A program made the translations under genes and the position numbers. From Streptantibioticus ferralitis (lineage in GTDB: Bacteria; Actinomycetota; Actinomycetes; Streptomycetales; Streptomycetaceae), in contig NZ_JARHTQ010000011.1 in the NCBI RefSeq assembly GCF_029223525.1, forward strand, positions 124,001 through 188,000: DNA of 64,000 bases. Reading direction: 5' to 3'. The notes beneath the pieces were generated by a model. That model did no database searches. It was not told the origin of the DNA and saw only the letters and a program-made list of their open reading frames with translations. Below are positions 1 to 9,074 of the stretch, piece by piece. The number at the start of each line of letters is the position of its first letter. Position 1 is the stretch's first letter.

Positions 1-1962
1 TGGGTCGACGATGTGGACGTTCTCCTGGGCGTCGACGTACGCGATGCCGCCGGCGTACTTGTCGACCGCCCAGGCCACCTGTCGGTCATCGGTGGGCAGC
101 CATGTCAGCGGCGGCAGGGCGGCCAGGTCGCTGGTGACCGTGGTGCCGGTGTGGACGTCGGTCAGCATCAACTTTCCGGCGGTCATGTCGTGTTCGACGA
201 CGAAGCCGTCACCGAGTTCGGACGGCCCGGGCGGTACGGAGACGTCCTTGCCTGTCGCCAGGTCGTGGACCCCGGCCGGGCCGGAGGCGCCGCATGACCA
301 GTAAATCCATCGGCCTGCGGCCGCCTGCACCTCGCTCGGCACGCACGGCGCACCGAGGGGGACGGTCCCGGTGGTCTGCTGCGTTGCCAGGTCGGTGGAA
401 CTGATCGATCCTGTCGTCGAGTTGGCCGTCCACAGGGTCTCGCCGGAGAGCGCCGCCCCGGTGATCGGGCGGGTGAACAGCACATTGGTGCTGGTCTTCA
501 GCGTGGTGTCGCCGATGTACTGCTTGCCCGTGGAGGTGTTGTCGTAGATCACGAAGCGGCCGTCGGAGTCGACGACCGTTCCACCGCTCATCCCCGGGTC
601 CACGTCGGCCGAGCCGGTGGGACCCTCCACGACCGCCCCGTAGCCGTTCGACGCCTGCTGCACGATCCGGCCGTCGCCGGTGCCGATCTCCGGGCAGCCC
701 GTGTTCATGCAGTCGCTCACGCTGAGGGCGGGGAACGACGTGCGCGCGTCGTAGGACGGCGGGTTGCCTAGCTGGACGGTGCGGGCGAAGGTGTTCGCGC
801 CCTTGACGTTGCTGAACTCAAGGGTGACCAGTCGGCCGCCGGCCAGTGAGACTCCCGAGATGGGCGAGGGCATGGGCGGGTCGGAGTCCACGGCCGCCAG
901 TGTCGGCGTTCCGCTCGCGTCGATGGTGACGCGGCGGGCCGCCCAGTCGTTGAGAGATGTTCCACCGACCACGATGGCGCCGCCCGGGTACGGGCTCAGC
1001 GTGTCGTGGTCCCCGTGGTCGAGGATCGGGGCCACCGTTCCGCCGGTCAGCGGCATGGCGGCCAGCGGGTCGCCGAACTGGTCGTTGGCGGCCGAGTAGC
1101 CCTGGACCCAGTCGTAGGTGAAGACCGCCGAGTCCCCGACGATGGCGAAGTAGCGGACCGCGGTCTCGGTGGTGCCGTTCAACGGCACCTGGAGAGTGGT
1201 TTCGGGGGCGCTGAGATCGGAACGCTTGAGCACATGGAGGGTCCCGTCCATGTCGGAGGCGTACCAGCCGACGTACTTGTCCGTCACCACCGCGGACGGG
1301 GGGCTGGCCATGGGTCCGAAGACGGGCGTCACCTGGCCGGTGGCCAAGTTCAGCAGGGCCAGCCGCCTGCCGGTGCTGTCGGTGTACTCCAGCACCGCGG
1401 AGTTCGCGTTGCCCGCCAGCGCCCCGCTGAGCGTCGCGCCAGCGGGCCACCCGCTGACCAGGGTGTCGGTCTGCTGCCCGCCGACCATCGTCAGGACGTG
1501 AATTGACGCGGTGGTTCCATCGGCAGCCCTCATGTACGTAAGGACGCTTGTCCCGAAGGTCCCGATGTAGCGCTGTCCGCTCGGCGGGACGATGGTGGCC
1601 GTCGTGCCGGCGTCCATGTCCTGAAGCTGGACGCCTCCGTTGGCCAAGGTGGCCACAACGTCCGAGCCCGCTCCCGAGGATCCGGCCCCGCGGCCGTGCA
1701 ACCCGGGCACCGGAATGTCGGGACCGCCCGAATACTTCGTCCAGACCCATTCGGGCGGCCCCTCATGCCGGTGCAGGAACCCGCCGGGCCCTGCGAACGC
1801 AACCTCGTCCCGGGGCGGTTGATAACGCGGGGCAGCCGGGATGACCGTCTCGGTGGGGGCATCCGCGAGAGCGGACGGCGCGGTGGCGCAGGCGAAGCCC
1901 GATGCCATGGCGCAAGTCGCGGCTACCGCGATAGAGCCGCGTATGAGGGCACGCTGAGCCAC
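1..1962 (-). CDS. Secreted beta-propeller-like repeat protein, 3' part outside the window
   Basis: An open frame runs on the minus strand from a GTG at 1962 to position 1 without a stop, so at least 654 residues are visible and the C-terminus is missing. A GGGGAGGA ribosome site lies just upstream of the GTG. The N-terminus is a typical Sec signal peptide: RALIRG, a hydrophobic stretch, then ALA-DAP as a probable cleavage site near residue 35. The mature part alternates short strands with many 'ATG-x-V'-like and 'GGT-VV' turns, as in WD40/PQQ-like propellers, and has a few Cys (one pair about seven apart around residue 425) that could form disulphides. I see no catalytic motif. It is probably an exported surface or binding protein; the function is unknown. 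Other long frames over this stretch are shadows. Confidence 0.75.
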   Translation of the reverse strand, partial: MAQRALIRGSIAVAATCAMASGFACATAPSALADAPTETVIPAAPRYQPPRDEVAFAGPGGFLHRHEGPPEWVWTKYSGGPDIPVPGLHGRGAGSSGAGSDVVATLANGGVQLQDMDAGTTATIVPPSGQRYIGTFGTSVLTYMRAADGTTASIHVLTMVGGQQTDTLVSGWPAGATLSGALAGNANSAVLEYTDSTGRRLALLNLATGQVTPVFGPMASPPSAVVTDKYVGWYASDMDGTLHVLKRSDLSAPETTLQVPLNGTTETAVRYFAIVGDSAVFTYDWVQGYSAANDQFGDPLAAMPLTGGTVAPILDHGDHDTLSPYPGGAIVVGGTSLNDWAARRVTIDASGTPTLAAVDSDPPMPSPISGVSLAGGRLVTLEFSNVKGANTFARTVQLGNPPSYDARTSFPALSVSDCMNTGCPEIGTGDGRIVQQASNGYGAVVEGPTGSADVDPGMSGGTVVDSDGRFVIYDNTSTGKQYIGDTTLKTSTNVLFTRPITGAALSGETLWTANSTTGSISSTDLATQQTTGTVPLGAPCVPSEVQAAAGRWIYWSCGASGPAGVHDLATGKDVSVPPGPSELGDGFVVEHDMTAGKLMLTDVHTGTTVTSDLAALPPLTWLPTDDRQVAWAVDKYAGGIAYVDAQENVHIVDP

Positions 1963-2223
1963 CCATTCCTCCCCTGAAGGCGATGAAGACACGGGGAGGG
2001 TGAAGACCGGTCACAGCTTGCGCTTGCCGCCCCGGTCAGCCCGTAGTGTGAAAGCCCCCCGGCAACTGCAACCCAACCCCGTACGAGTGGCCGGAGATTA
2101 GCACCATCTTCAACTACTGAGGAAGGTACGGCAGTGGCCGCTCGGTCCGGATGGTCTTACCCGAGTTGCATCCCTGCCCCTCTCGGGAGGCGATGCTGAG
2201 CCCGCGGCCTGGTCAGCGGAGGC

Positions 2224-2454
2224 TTGCAAGCGGCTTCCTCGCACTTCCCTAATCAGGGAAACCCATTGCTTGGGCGGCTCAACCCTGCCATTGGGCCGCG
2301 TCTCGTGGCGTTGGGATGCGACCTGGTGTGGGCCACGACGTGGATGGACGACGCGAACCAGTCTGTCACTCCAGCAGCGGCCTCGGCTCGTCTGCGAAGC
2401 ACAGCCGCGCGTCCTAATCGCTGCGCGACCAGTGTGGCGCCGCCCCTTGCGTAA
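2224..2454 (+). pseudogene. Remnant of a HAD-like hypothetical protein
   Basis: The frame contains NP-x-x-GPRL-x-ALG followed by LVWATTWMDDAN, which resembles the middle of small HAD-like proteins common in Streptomyces (usually ..ELVWATTWEDDAN..). Only about 50 residues of that family are visible, and neither the N-terminal DxD nor the C-terminal part is present, so I read it as a decayed fragment. The family assignment is from memory and moderate at best. Confidence 0.35.
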
Positions 2455-2560
2455 GTAACTCGGCGACCTTGAACCGCACTTGCTCCGCTGAGCCCGCTGC
2501 TTCACAGTCAGGCCGTCGCCATCGGGATACCGGATGACAGCGTGATGCCCACCACCGAGA
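2420..2560 (-). pseudogene. IS630-type transposase N-terminal remnant
   Basis: On the minus strand the translation RYPDGDGLTVKQRAQRSK and a following basic segment resemble the start of IS630-family helix-turn-helix proteins (RYPDGGGLT-x-x-ERARRE..). The match lasts about 40 residues, then the frame loses similarity. No DDE part is present. Confidence 0.35.
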
Positions 2561-2601
2561 CCACCATCACCTCGGACGGAAAATCTCAGTAGCATCAATA
2601 C

Positions 2602-2928
2602 ATGTGTGATCAAAGGGCAGTTGTCGCAGTCAGCGTCAAACCATGGTTCGTCGCGGCTTGGTTCCACTACCTGTTGACGAATCCAGTCATCGAGGCGGAC
2701 GGCCGGGAGCACGTCGCAGAGTGGGGCCTCAACGAGATCCCCCTCGCTCCCGGTGCCCACTGCATAAGTGTGTACTTCCGGTACCGAGGACAGAGAAGCG
2801 CGCGTCTCGCCGAGGCTAGCAAGGGGTTCATGATAGGCGGAGCGGAGCGCCGTGTGGAGATCACGGCCAAGCTTGGCCCGCGTAACGGGGCCAGGTTCCG
2901 AATCAGCGATCTGATGACACGGGAGTAG
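2602..2928 (+). CDS. Small conserved hypothetical protein, 108 aa
   Basis: ATG start, intact to the stop. The protein has alternating hydrophobic strands (VVAVSVKPWFVAAWF, HCISVYFRYRG) and a basic, Gly-rich C-terminal half (EITAKLGPRNGARF). The layout (a WG near residue 40, LAPGAH, YFRYRG, then a strand-rich end) looks like a small beta-sandwich fold, not a random frame, and I recall similar proteins in streptomycetes without a known function. It stands alone between remnants. No signal peptide or membrane segment is seen. Confidence 0.5.
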   Translation: MCDQRAVVAVSVKPWFVAAWFHYLLTNPVIEADGREHVAEWGLNEIPLAPGAHCISVYFRYRGQRSARLAEASKGFMIGGAERRVEITAKLGPRNGARFRISDLMTRE

Positions 2929-3024
2929 AGCCGCGCACTTGACGCAGGGCGTCCTGTCGTGCGCGGAAGAAGGAGGATCTGCTGCGGCATCATCCTGTGC
3001 CGCTCGAAAAGTCGTCGCTGCAGG

Positions 3025-3480
3025 TCACGTGGTGTATCTGTACTCGTTGATGAGGCCGCCGAGGACACGGGTGCGGAGCAGTCTGTAGGCGCCAACGTCC
3101 ATGTTGGTGAGCTGAATCTGGGCATCGGGTGGTAGCTGGTTGCGCGTCTGGTGGGGCCGGTGCTCGTTGTAATGGCACTGTAGGCCGTGAGGACCTGTTG
3201 GGCATGCACTTCGCCCAGGATGAGGACGTGGTCGAGGGCTTCGCGGCGGATGCTGCCGATGATGCGCTCGCAGCTGAAGGCTCGTACCGTACTCGCCCTT
3301 GTAGCTGGCGTCGTAGTACCGCATTTTCGTGGCGCGGGACGAGAAGTTCAGCCTCCTTGGCGGTATCCCGCCGAAGCAGTCCTGCTGAGACGGAGAGAAG
3401 ACGCCGAGTCACCTGGTATCCGAGCGACACGATCACCCGAGCATGTTCGCAGAGCTGCGCATGGGTCGGAGGCGCTTTGA
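3025..3480 (-). pseudogene. rve/IS481-like transposase with internal deletion
   Basis: Minus-strand pieces match both ends of an rve-type (integrase core) transposase. The N-terminal signature ELLVPRHENAVLRRQL lies at about 3340-3400 and the C-terminal part (HYNEHRPHQTRNQLPP, then GGLINEYR) at about 3030-3180. The catalytic middle is missing and the pieces are in different frames, so this is an inactive deletion derivative. Its C-terminal GLI-[NH]-EY ending recurs in the remnants near 60.7 and 61.4 kb. Confidence 0.6.
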
Positions 3481-3669
3481 ACAGCAACGATGAATAACCG
3501 AGCCCCACAGGATGCGCCGTCGGTATCAGCACCTCGCCGGCCGCGTCCTGAAGGACACCGCCGACAAAGTGGGCGGGCTTTTGCGGAGAGCCGGGAAGGC
3601 CCACTGAGAACGGCCGGGACGGGCCTCCACTGGTGATCCGGTCAAGGCACCCGTCCGCGTGGTCAACAT

Positions 3670-4860
3670 TCAGGAGGCAGGCGGATCTAAGACCTGGTTG
3701 AGAACACCTACGTCCTGTTTCCAGCTCACGCGGACCAGTTGAGCGACGTCGCGAGCGTAGTGAGTGAGCAAGTCACTGCGGTCGGCTGGCGGCTCGAGGT
3801 CCAGGTATTTCCACCAAACCCATCCAGCCCACGGCTTGTTGTTCAGCTTCCACGTGTCGCGTAGACGGCCAACGGCATCCAGGTCGGCGGCATACACTCC
3901 CCACCACGGCCTCTGATACGGCCTGTCCGGGTTTACGTCAACGCGCTGGCCGAGACCTATGCCGAGCCGGGCCTTTCCGTTGGTCAGCCATCGCTTTCGC
4001 GAGAGCAGTACGGCTTGTTCCTCGAACTCATCACCTATTTTCCTTTGGCTCGGGGCCATGTAATGGAATGAGGAGACCACGAGGTCATCGCCGAGTTCTC
4101 CGGCCAAAGATTCGAGGATCTTGGCGACATACTCAGGTAGATGAGTAAGAAGCCGCTGGGCGGCCTGCTGTGCCTCGGGCAGGCTCTTCCTGTGGCTGAG
4201 CCAGAAGCGTGCAGCCTCCTGATCTGCTGGGTCCATTCCAAGCATCCTCTCCAAGGTGGCTAGGTAGTTGTCGGCCGTGGCTCGTCCCCTAGCAGCAGCG
4301 TAAGAAGCCGGTTTCAGCACCTCGGACAGGGCTTGGCGCAGGTCTTCGGCGAAACTCCGTAGCCCCATCGCTCGAAAGCGTCCGTCGGTGGGCTGCTGAT
4401 GGTGAAGAGTGAGGAAGACCAGGACGGCGTTTGGTACGTTCGCGTGATCGTCGGCCTGTCGGGTGGTTTGCCCGGCCCCTTCTTCTGAGTTGATCTTCAG
4501 TTCGATCACCAGGGTATGACTCGGCATCAGCACGACGATGTCGGGACGACTGGTCGCTCGGACCACCTGCTTTTTGACCCGGGCACGGACGAGTTCCTCC
4601 GGCGGTGGGGCGTCAGAGACGCCAGAGCGGTACAACATGGCGCCCAGGAGAGCAGGGCCGAGACCGTGAGCAGCGAGAGGGTCCAGCAACCAGGCGATGA
4701 GGCGCTCATGATCGACCTCGACACCGGACCGCCCGATCACCTCCAGGGTGGTAGCAGGGCCTGGCAGCCATCGGCCATCCGCCCTCAGAGCATCCACCTC
4801 GTCAGCAAGAGCAGACCAGTAAGCCGCGCTGAGCTGCTTCGGATCCTTCTCGGTGCTCAC
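3670..4860 (-). CDS. PD-(D/E)XK nuclease superfamily protein, 396 aa
   Basis: The start chosen is GTG at 4860, preceded by GAAGGGG; the frame stays open further upstream but that part looks like shadow. Around residues 100-125 the sequence RPDIVVLMPSHTLVIELKIN gives the PD-(D/E)XK core (D of RPDIV, E and K of IELK), followed by a Gln-rich helix (TTRQADDHA) as in the orphan PDDEXK_4-like proteins. The long C-terminal part, with many Trp (PWWGVY, WAGWVWWKYL), may bind a ligand. Such proteins often sit in defence islands, but no partner gene is adjacent. The nuclease fold is fairly sure; activity and role are not. Confidence 0.65.
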   Translation of the reverse strand: MSTEKDPKQLSAAYWSALADEVDALRADGRWLPGPATTLEVIGRSGVEVDHERLIAWLLDPLAAHGLGPALLGAMLYRSGVSDAPPPEELVRARVKKQVVRATSRPDIVVLMPSHTLVIELKINSEEGAGQTTRQADDHANVPNAVLVFLTLHHQQPTDGRFRAMGLRSFAEDLRQALSEVLKPASYAAARGRATADNYLATLERMLGMDPADQEAARFWLSHRKSLPEAQQAAQRLLTHLPEYVAKILESLAGELGDDLVVSSFHYMAPSQRKIGDEFEEQAVLLSRKRWLTNGKARLGIGLGQRVDVNPDRPYQRPWWGVYAADLDAVGRLRDTWKLNNKPWAGWVWWKYLDLEPPADRSDLLTHYARDVAQLVRVSWKQDVGVLNQVLDPPAS

Positions 4861-5046
4861 CGGTGCCCCTTCAGCGGATGCGAGGCTGGAGAGGCTAACA
4901 CTGCAGTGATCGCTTCGGAGGTCACTTGGGGCTTCTGGCATGGGTGCCAGGTGCGGACGACCGAGCCGCTCGGCGCTCATGGCGACTGACGCCGACACGG
5001 CGGCCTGACCGTGGCAACTGCAACCAAAAATGCACCAGACGCCGAC

Positions 5047-5079
5047 GAGGCCCCAGACCGAAGATCGGTCCGGGGCCTC
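5047..5079. terminator. Perfect GC-rich hairpin beside the tRNA-Ser remnant
   Basis: GAGGCCCC and GGGGCCTC pair over eight bases, and inside them GACCGA pairs with TCGGTC around a three-base loop, giving a 14-bp stem. It lies just downstream of the tRNA fragment when read on the minus strand, where actinomycete tRNA genes usually carry a terminator. No T-run follows on that strand. Confidence 0.6.
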
Positions 5080-5098
5080 GCTTTGCCTGTTCAGGCGG

Positions 5099-5160
5099 TG
5101 CGGAGGATACGAGATTCGAACTCGTGAGGGGTTGCCCCAACACGCTTTCCAAACGTGCGC
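5099..5160 (-). other. 3' half of a tRNA-Ser(GGA): attachment-site scar
   Basis: Read on the minus strand this holds the anticodon arm (TTTGGAAA, anticodon GGA), a long variable arm (GTGTTGGGGCAACCCCTC), the T arm with GTTCGAATC and the 3' acceptor strand TATCCTCCG. The expected 5' half (GGAGGAT.., D arm) is absent; upstream the sequence runs into a truncated DUF4314 gene. Actinomycete integrative elements use tRNA 3' ends as attB and leave this structure, so I call it an att site and not a working tRNA. Confidence 0.7.
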
Positions 5161-5185
5161 CCAGCCGTTTGCCTGGCTGATATAT

Positions 5186-5272
5186 CGTCACCGTGCCTTG
5201 GTCGCCCAGGCGTAGGCGGGTGTATGGATCGGTGGTGTGGACCAGGGCGATCCGGTCTCCGAGCTGGATCAT
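5186..5272 (-). pseudogene. DUF4314 gene, truncated after 29 codons
   Basis: From an ATG at 5272 with a GAGGAGG ribosome site, the protein begins MIQLGDRIALVHTTDPYT and continues RLRLGDQGTVT, which is the DUF4314 signature (GDRI-x-LVHT-x-DPYT.. ..GTV). Similarity stops at about 5186, where the tRNA-Ser fragment begins. DUF4314 genes are typical cargo of actinomycete integrative and conjugative elements. The cut supports loss of the rest of such an element at this junction. Confidence 0.65.
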
Positions 5273-5399
5273 CGTGCGCCTCCTCGCTTCGAAGCCGCAG
5301 GCGGGCGGGGTGACTGTCCGCCCTTCGCGGTGGTTGTTGTAGTGACTGGTCGGGGTGGCAGGCGTCCTGCGGCCTGACACCCCGCAGGGTGTGGGACGG

Positions 5400-6183
5400 C
5401 TACTGCTCGATGCTTGTACGCAGTTGGTACCGGCGCGGGTGGTCGTTGACCTGCTGGGCTTGGCCGTGCTGTTCGAGGGTGACGAGGGCGTTGGCGATGG
5501 CCCCGTAGCTCTTGCCGGTGACGCGGCTGAGGGCGGTGGCGGTGAACTCCCCACGGGGGTGAGCCTGTAGGTGGTCGAGCACCATCTGGCGCAGCGCGCC
5601 GGGGGGCGAGTCGCTGCTTGCTACCACCGGTCACCACAGTCAGTTTCGGCGCTGCGGACTCCTCTTGGGCGGCCGAGGCGGTTGCCGTCCTAGGGGCATC
5701 TTCCGCAGCCGCGCTGTCGATCTGTGCAGGCTCAGTGCCCTCTTCGGTCTGGACGCTGGTCTTGGTCTGGGCGGGGGCTTCGTGTGCGTTGTCCTGCGCG
5801 TCCGGGGCTGGGGTGATAGGTGTTTTGTGTGCGGTCGTTGGCGGCTCTTGGCTGTCGTGTGAAACAGAGGGCTGGGCTTCGGTGGTGTTGTCGGGGTGGT
5901 TGGTGTGGGGCGGGGTGGGGGTACCAGTAACTGGCGACGCGGCGGTTGCCGTCGAGTGTGCCGGGTTTGGGCGGACGTGGCCGTCCATTTCCAGGCTGGC
6001 GATGGCTTTGGTGGCGGTGGAGCGGCCGTTTCCGGTGGCTTCAGCGAGGGCGGCGGCGGTGGTTCCGGGCTGCTGGGTGAGGGCCTCCCACACGGTGGCA
6101 TGGGTGCCGGTGAGCGCTGTGGTGTCGGGTGTGGGCGGTTCGGGGGTGGGGTGTTGATGGGTTTGGCGGGGCTGGGTGGTCAT
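5400..6183 (-). pseudogene. Winged-helix regulator of integrative-element type, frameshifted
   Basis: From ATG 6183 the N-terminal part holds a MarR-like winged helix (TVWEALTQQPGTTAAALAEA, then RSTATKAIASLEMDGHV), followed by about 100 residues of Pro/Thr/Ala-rich linker. At about 5620-5640 the frame shifts: LTVVTGGSKQR continues in another frame as PPGALRQMVLDHLQAHPRG and a second winged helix ending RRYQLRT. Together they match a two-winged-helix protein often found beside DUF4314 in actinomycete mobile elements (from memory). It needs one frameshift to be whole. It lies 127 bp upstream of the truncated DUF4314 gene on the same strand. Confidence 0.55.
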
Positions 6184-6488
6184 GGTGGGACCTGCACGTA
6201 GATCGGGGTGGGTGCGGTGGGGTAGGTCCCCGGCCGGGGGTGCGGTGTGGTGCCGCTGGGTGCCGTCGGGTGCGTCCGCATCGCGGTGGTTCCGTTGGCG
6301 ACGACCATGGATGCGGTGGATGCGCTGACAAGTCAAGCGGTCCAACGGGCCTGGTCAAGAGCGTGTTTGAAGAGCGCCGCCCCCCGCCTCCTTCGAGGAG
6401 CTGTACGGCATCCCGGCGCGCCCCGGCCTGCCGGATGCAGCCCTGGCGCCCCGAGCCGAGCGAGGGGCCCAGACCGTCGGCCGCGTTG

Positions 6489-6600
6489 CGGGGGAGAGCG
6501 GGTCACGGCAGGGAGTCCGCACCGACGTCGGGCGGGGAGCATCACGGGTATCGTGATCGTTCAAGACCGTTCCCAAGCCACCGCATCCGGCAGCACCACG
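6489..6600. repeat. Diverged copy of an insertion-sequence terminal region
   Basis: The stretch reading GTCACGGCAGG .. GTCGGGCGGGGAG .. ATCGTGATCGTTCAAG .. CCACCGCATCC closely resembles the last 110 bases of the window (63888-63983), which lie just upstream of an rve transposase gene. I take both as the 5' end of the same insertion-sequence type; here only the end is left. Confidence 0.5.
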
Positions 6601-7178
6601 CGGCTGTGCACGCGGTGTGCACGACGGCGAGTGCACGCGCGGCGTATCCGCAGGTCAGAACCGCTCTCGGCAAAGCGTTGAGGGTGCCCGGCGTACAGCT
6701 CGACTCGTCTGCCGCTTTGGGCCTTCGGCCTGGGCGTTTGGCCTGGTCAGGGCCCTTGGGCTGGCTGCCGGAGTTCCCGGGATTTGCTGCGGGTTCTCGG
6801 GAGTTCCGGCAGGGGTGTGCACGGGATGCACGGGTGGGGACGGCGTTGGAAGGCATCGGCAGCGGCGACGCTCGGCGCCTTGCTGGCTGGGGCCACCTTC
6901 CCGGGAGCTGCTGTGCCCGGAGGGCAGTGGATGGGCTGGCCCAGCACTACGCCCCCAGCCGCGCCGTAGCCGCAGGTTTGTGCGCCCGGCGGGAGCCGCA
7001 AAACATGGGATCCCAGGACTTACACAAAAATGCTTTCACGCATCCGGGCGTCGGCGATTACCGCTGACGTCACCGTGCCGTACTTGGAGGGTTTTCGGTG
7101 CGACAGTGTGTCCTGTCGCGATGTGCAAGGAGTGGCTTGCTGTGGCTCTGCGGTTTCGAAACCCTCATCCGAGCCGCA
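6601..7178. other. No supported gene
   Basis: Open frames on both strands are GC-rich shadows without recognisable motifs, ribosome sites or family resemblance. The stretch separates the mobile-element debris from the HAD gene. Confidence 0.5.
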
Positions 7179-7835
7179 TCATGCGGTGATCGTAATCTGC
7201 ACGCCGCTGTCCGTGTCGCGTACAGATACCGAGGAGAGGTCGGAAATGATCATGTCTGCGGCATGCTCAAGCTCCTGGGCACTGCACGTGGTTGTCAATG
7301 CCACGGTCGTCATGCCGGCTGCTCGTCCTGCGGTGAGTCCGGCAGGCGCGTCCTCAAACACCACGCAGCGGGCCGGATCCACGCCCAGTCGCTGAGCGGC
7401 AAGCAAGAAGGGCTCGGGGTCCGGCTTGTGGCGCGTGACGTCGTCCACAGTTATCAGGTGCTTGGGGTAGACGCCGATCTGGGCGAGTCGGATCTCGGCG
7501 ACCCGTCGAGTGCCGGAAGTGACCACTGCCCAGCGATGGGCCGGAAGCGCAGCGAGGAGCTCCTGAGCGCCAGGCACCGGTGTGACACCGCCGGCAGCTG
7601 CATCATCGATCTCGGCTTGTTCGAGGCGGGCCACCGCTTCGGCGACCTTCTCGGCTGGCAACAGATCAGCGACGATCGCGGAGGCCGGCCGACCGTGGAC
7701 TTCGACACTGGTCACGTCGGCCAGGGTTAGTCCGTATCCCTCGGCCCAGCGGGTCCAGCAGCGGACCAGCGATTTCAGCGTGGAGAGCAGTGTTTCGTCG
7801 CTGTCGAACAGGAGCGCGTCGGCCGAGATGTTCAT
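7179..7835 (-). CDS. HAD-superfamily sugar-phosphate phosphatase-like protein
   Basis: The 218-aa protein has the HAD order: motif I LLFDSDETLLST (nucleophile Asp and general-acid Asp of DxD; the usual Gly after the second Asp is Glu), a helical cap, motif II VVTSGTRR, motif III Lys in DDVTRHKPDPEPFLLAA, and motif IV VVFEDAPAGLTAGRAAGM. This pattern fits the beta-phosphoglucomutase/YfbT-like phosphatases that act on small sugar phosphates. The start used is ATG 7835; ATG 7865 is possible and neither has a strong ribosome site. It is a single gene with no operon partner. Confidence 0.8.
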   Translation of the reverse strand: MNISADALLFDSDETLLSTLKSLVRCWTRWAEGYGLTLADVTSVEVHGRPASAIVADLLPAEKVAEAVARLEQAEIDDAAAGGVTPVPGAQELLAALPAHRWAVVTSGTRRVAEIRLAQIGVYPKHLITVDDVTRHKPDPEPFLLAAQRLGVDPARCVVFEDAPAGLTAGRAAGMTTVALTTTCSAQELEHAADMIISDLSSVSVRDTDSGVQITITA

Positions 7836-8525
7836 GAGAGTGGAGGGTACATGGAACCCGGGCACGCAGGGACGCCGGACCGAGGGCTTGCTTCATTTCG
7901 CCTTGCCAGGCGACGAGACAGGCGAGTGCTGCTGACCCGCCGGTGGATGCCTCAACGCATCGCTGCCGCGCAGACCATGTTTGCCAGCGCTTACCGGCGA
8001 GGCATGGGACAGTTGCTGACGGTTGCGGCAAAGCGCAGCGTGAGTTGTAGAACACATTTTCAGCCACTGGAATGGGCTTCCACGGGAGGCTGTGGAGCCC
8101 CTTGAAGGCTGTTGGGGCAGGTCACCGCGTGCGTGGGCCTCTTGGCGGCCTGCCGGGCGATGGAGGTAGGGGCGCATCCGCTTACGGAAGCCGCTTTCGT
8201 GGTCCTGATCTGGCCTCTAGAGTCTCGCTCTGAGGCGGCGCGTCTAGCACGGCTAGGGTTGCCAGCACCGGGGGATTCTCCATGGCGCGTTTCGTTTGGG
8301 TGCCTTGCGGGTCCGCGGAGTTGACCTCGCTGTAGCTTGAGGGGAGTGCCGGAGTAGTCCGAGTCGTGGCCACTGCTGAGGGCGCGTCAGCTCGGTCTGC
8401 CAGTGCACTCTGCTGTCGGCATCGGGAGTAGGGCTCCGGCAGAGCCCATGTTCCACGGGGGGTGCAAGACACCGGAGGAAGGTACGGAGTTGGAGGTGAT
8501 TCGGCGGCTCCTCCATGGCAGCGAG
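7836..8525. other. Intergenic region without a supported gene
   Basis: Short frames here show no family features. The last 120 bases are an open extension of the following protease gene and may include an earlier start for it. Confidence 0.5.
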
Positions 8526-9062
8526 ATGCGTCGGCTGAGCAAACGCTGCGAACAGCAGCTGAGCGACTTTCCGGTACCTGACCCGTTCAGTCTCCAAGCT
8601 CTGATTAGCAATCTCGAGGCCGCGCGGAACTGCTCCATCCATCTGGTTCCGGTTCGCGGCATGATGACAGATCTGCGCACGGCCTGTGGCCTGCGCGTCT
8701 GTGTCGGCTCGAAGAACTTCATCCTTTACCGCCCTCGCCCTACGCCGAACCAGACCCAGCACACGATCTTCCACGAGTTGGCACACCTGTGGTTCGACCA
8801 TGGGCAGGACCTGTCCGCCGCGGAGGAAGGCTACCTCGTACCAATCTTTCAGGGCCTCTTGGCCGAGCACCTCGGTGCCGATGTGGTGATCCAAGCGCGT
8901 GCGCACTACGCGAGTGTTGAAGAACGCGAAGCCGAGCTGTCCGCCTGCCTGATTAAACACCTCATACGTCGGCGGTCGGCGCTCGGAGCGGACCTGGTCA
9001 GCGTTATGGAAGCAAGCCTTAGCCACCCTCTCGCCCCGCTACGGACACACCGCCAGCCGTAA
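8526..9062 (+). CDS. ImmA/IrrE-type metalloprotease-like protein
   Basis: The protein carries HTIFHELAHLWFDH near residue 83, the HExxH zinc motif of the ImmA/IrrE family, followed by an E-x-x-A-x-x-x-A-like helix (EEREAELSACLIKHL). IrrE/ImmA proteins cleave XRE-type repressors, so a repressor target is expected; a double-HTH XRE gene lies divergently 1.3 kb away. I start at ATG 8526 (MRRLSKRCEQQL), where streptomycete homologues usually begin; the frame is open upstream to 8403. The gene ends 12 bp before the next, with which it forms an operon. Confidence 0.75.
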   Translation: MRRLSKRCEQQLSDFPVPDPFSLQALISNLEAARNCSIHLVPVRGMMTDLRTACGLRVCVGSKNFILYRPRPTPNQTQHTIFHELAHLWFDHGQDLSAAEEGYLVPIFQGLLAEHLGADVVIQARAHYASVEEREAELSACLIKHLIRRRSALGADLVSVMEASLSHPLAPLRTHRQP

Positions 9063-9074
9063 GGAAAATTCGCA

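Noticed and set aside
818-1750. A 310-codon minus-strand open frame
   Set aside because: It is Arg/His-rich shadow of the secreted protein read in another frame on the same strand; the frame from GTG 1962 has a signal peptide and balanced composition.
2110-2760. A 216-codon minus-strand frame
   Set aside because: It strings together an IS630 remnant and unrelated sequence; only the stretch at 2420-2560 resembles a known family.
5099-5160. A functional tRNA-Ser gene
   Set aside because: The 5' acceptor strand and D arm are missing, so only the 3' half exists.
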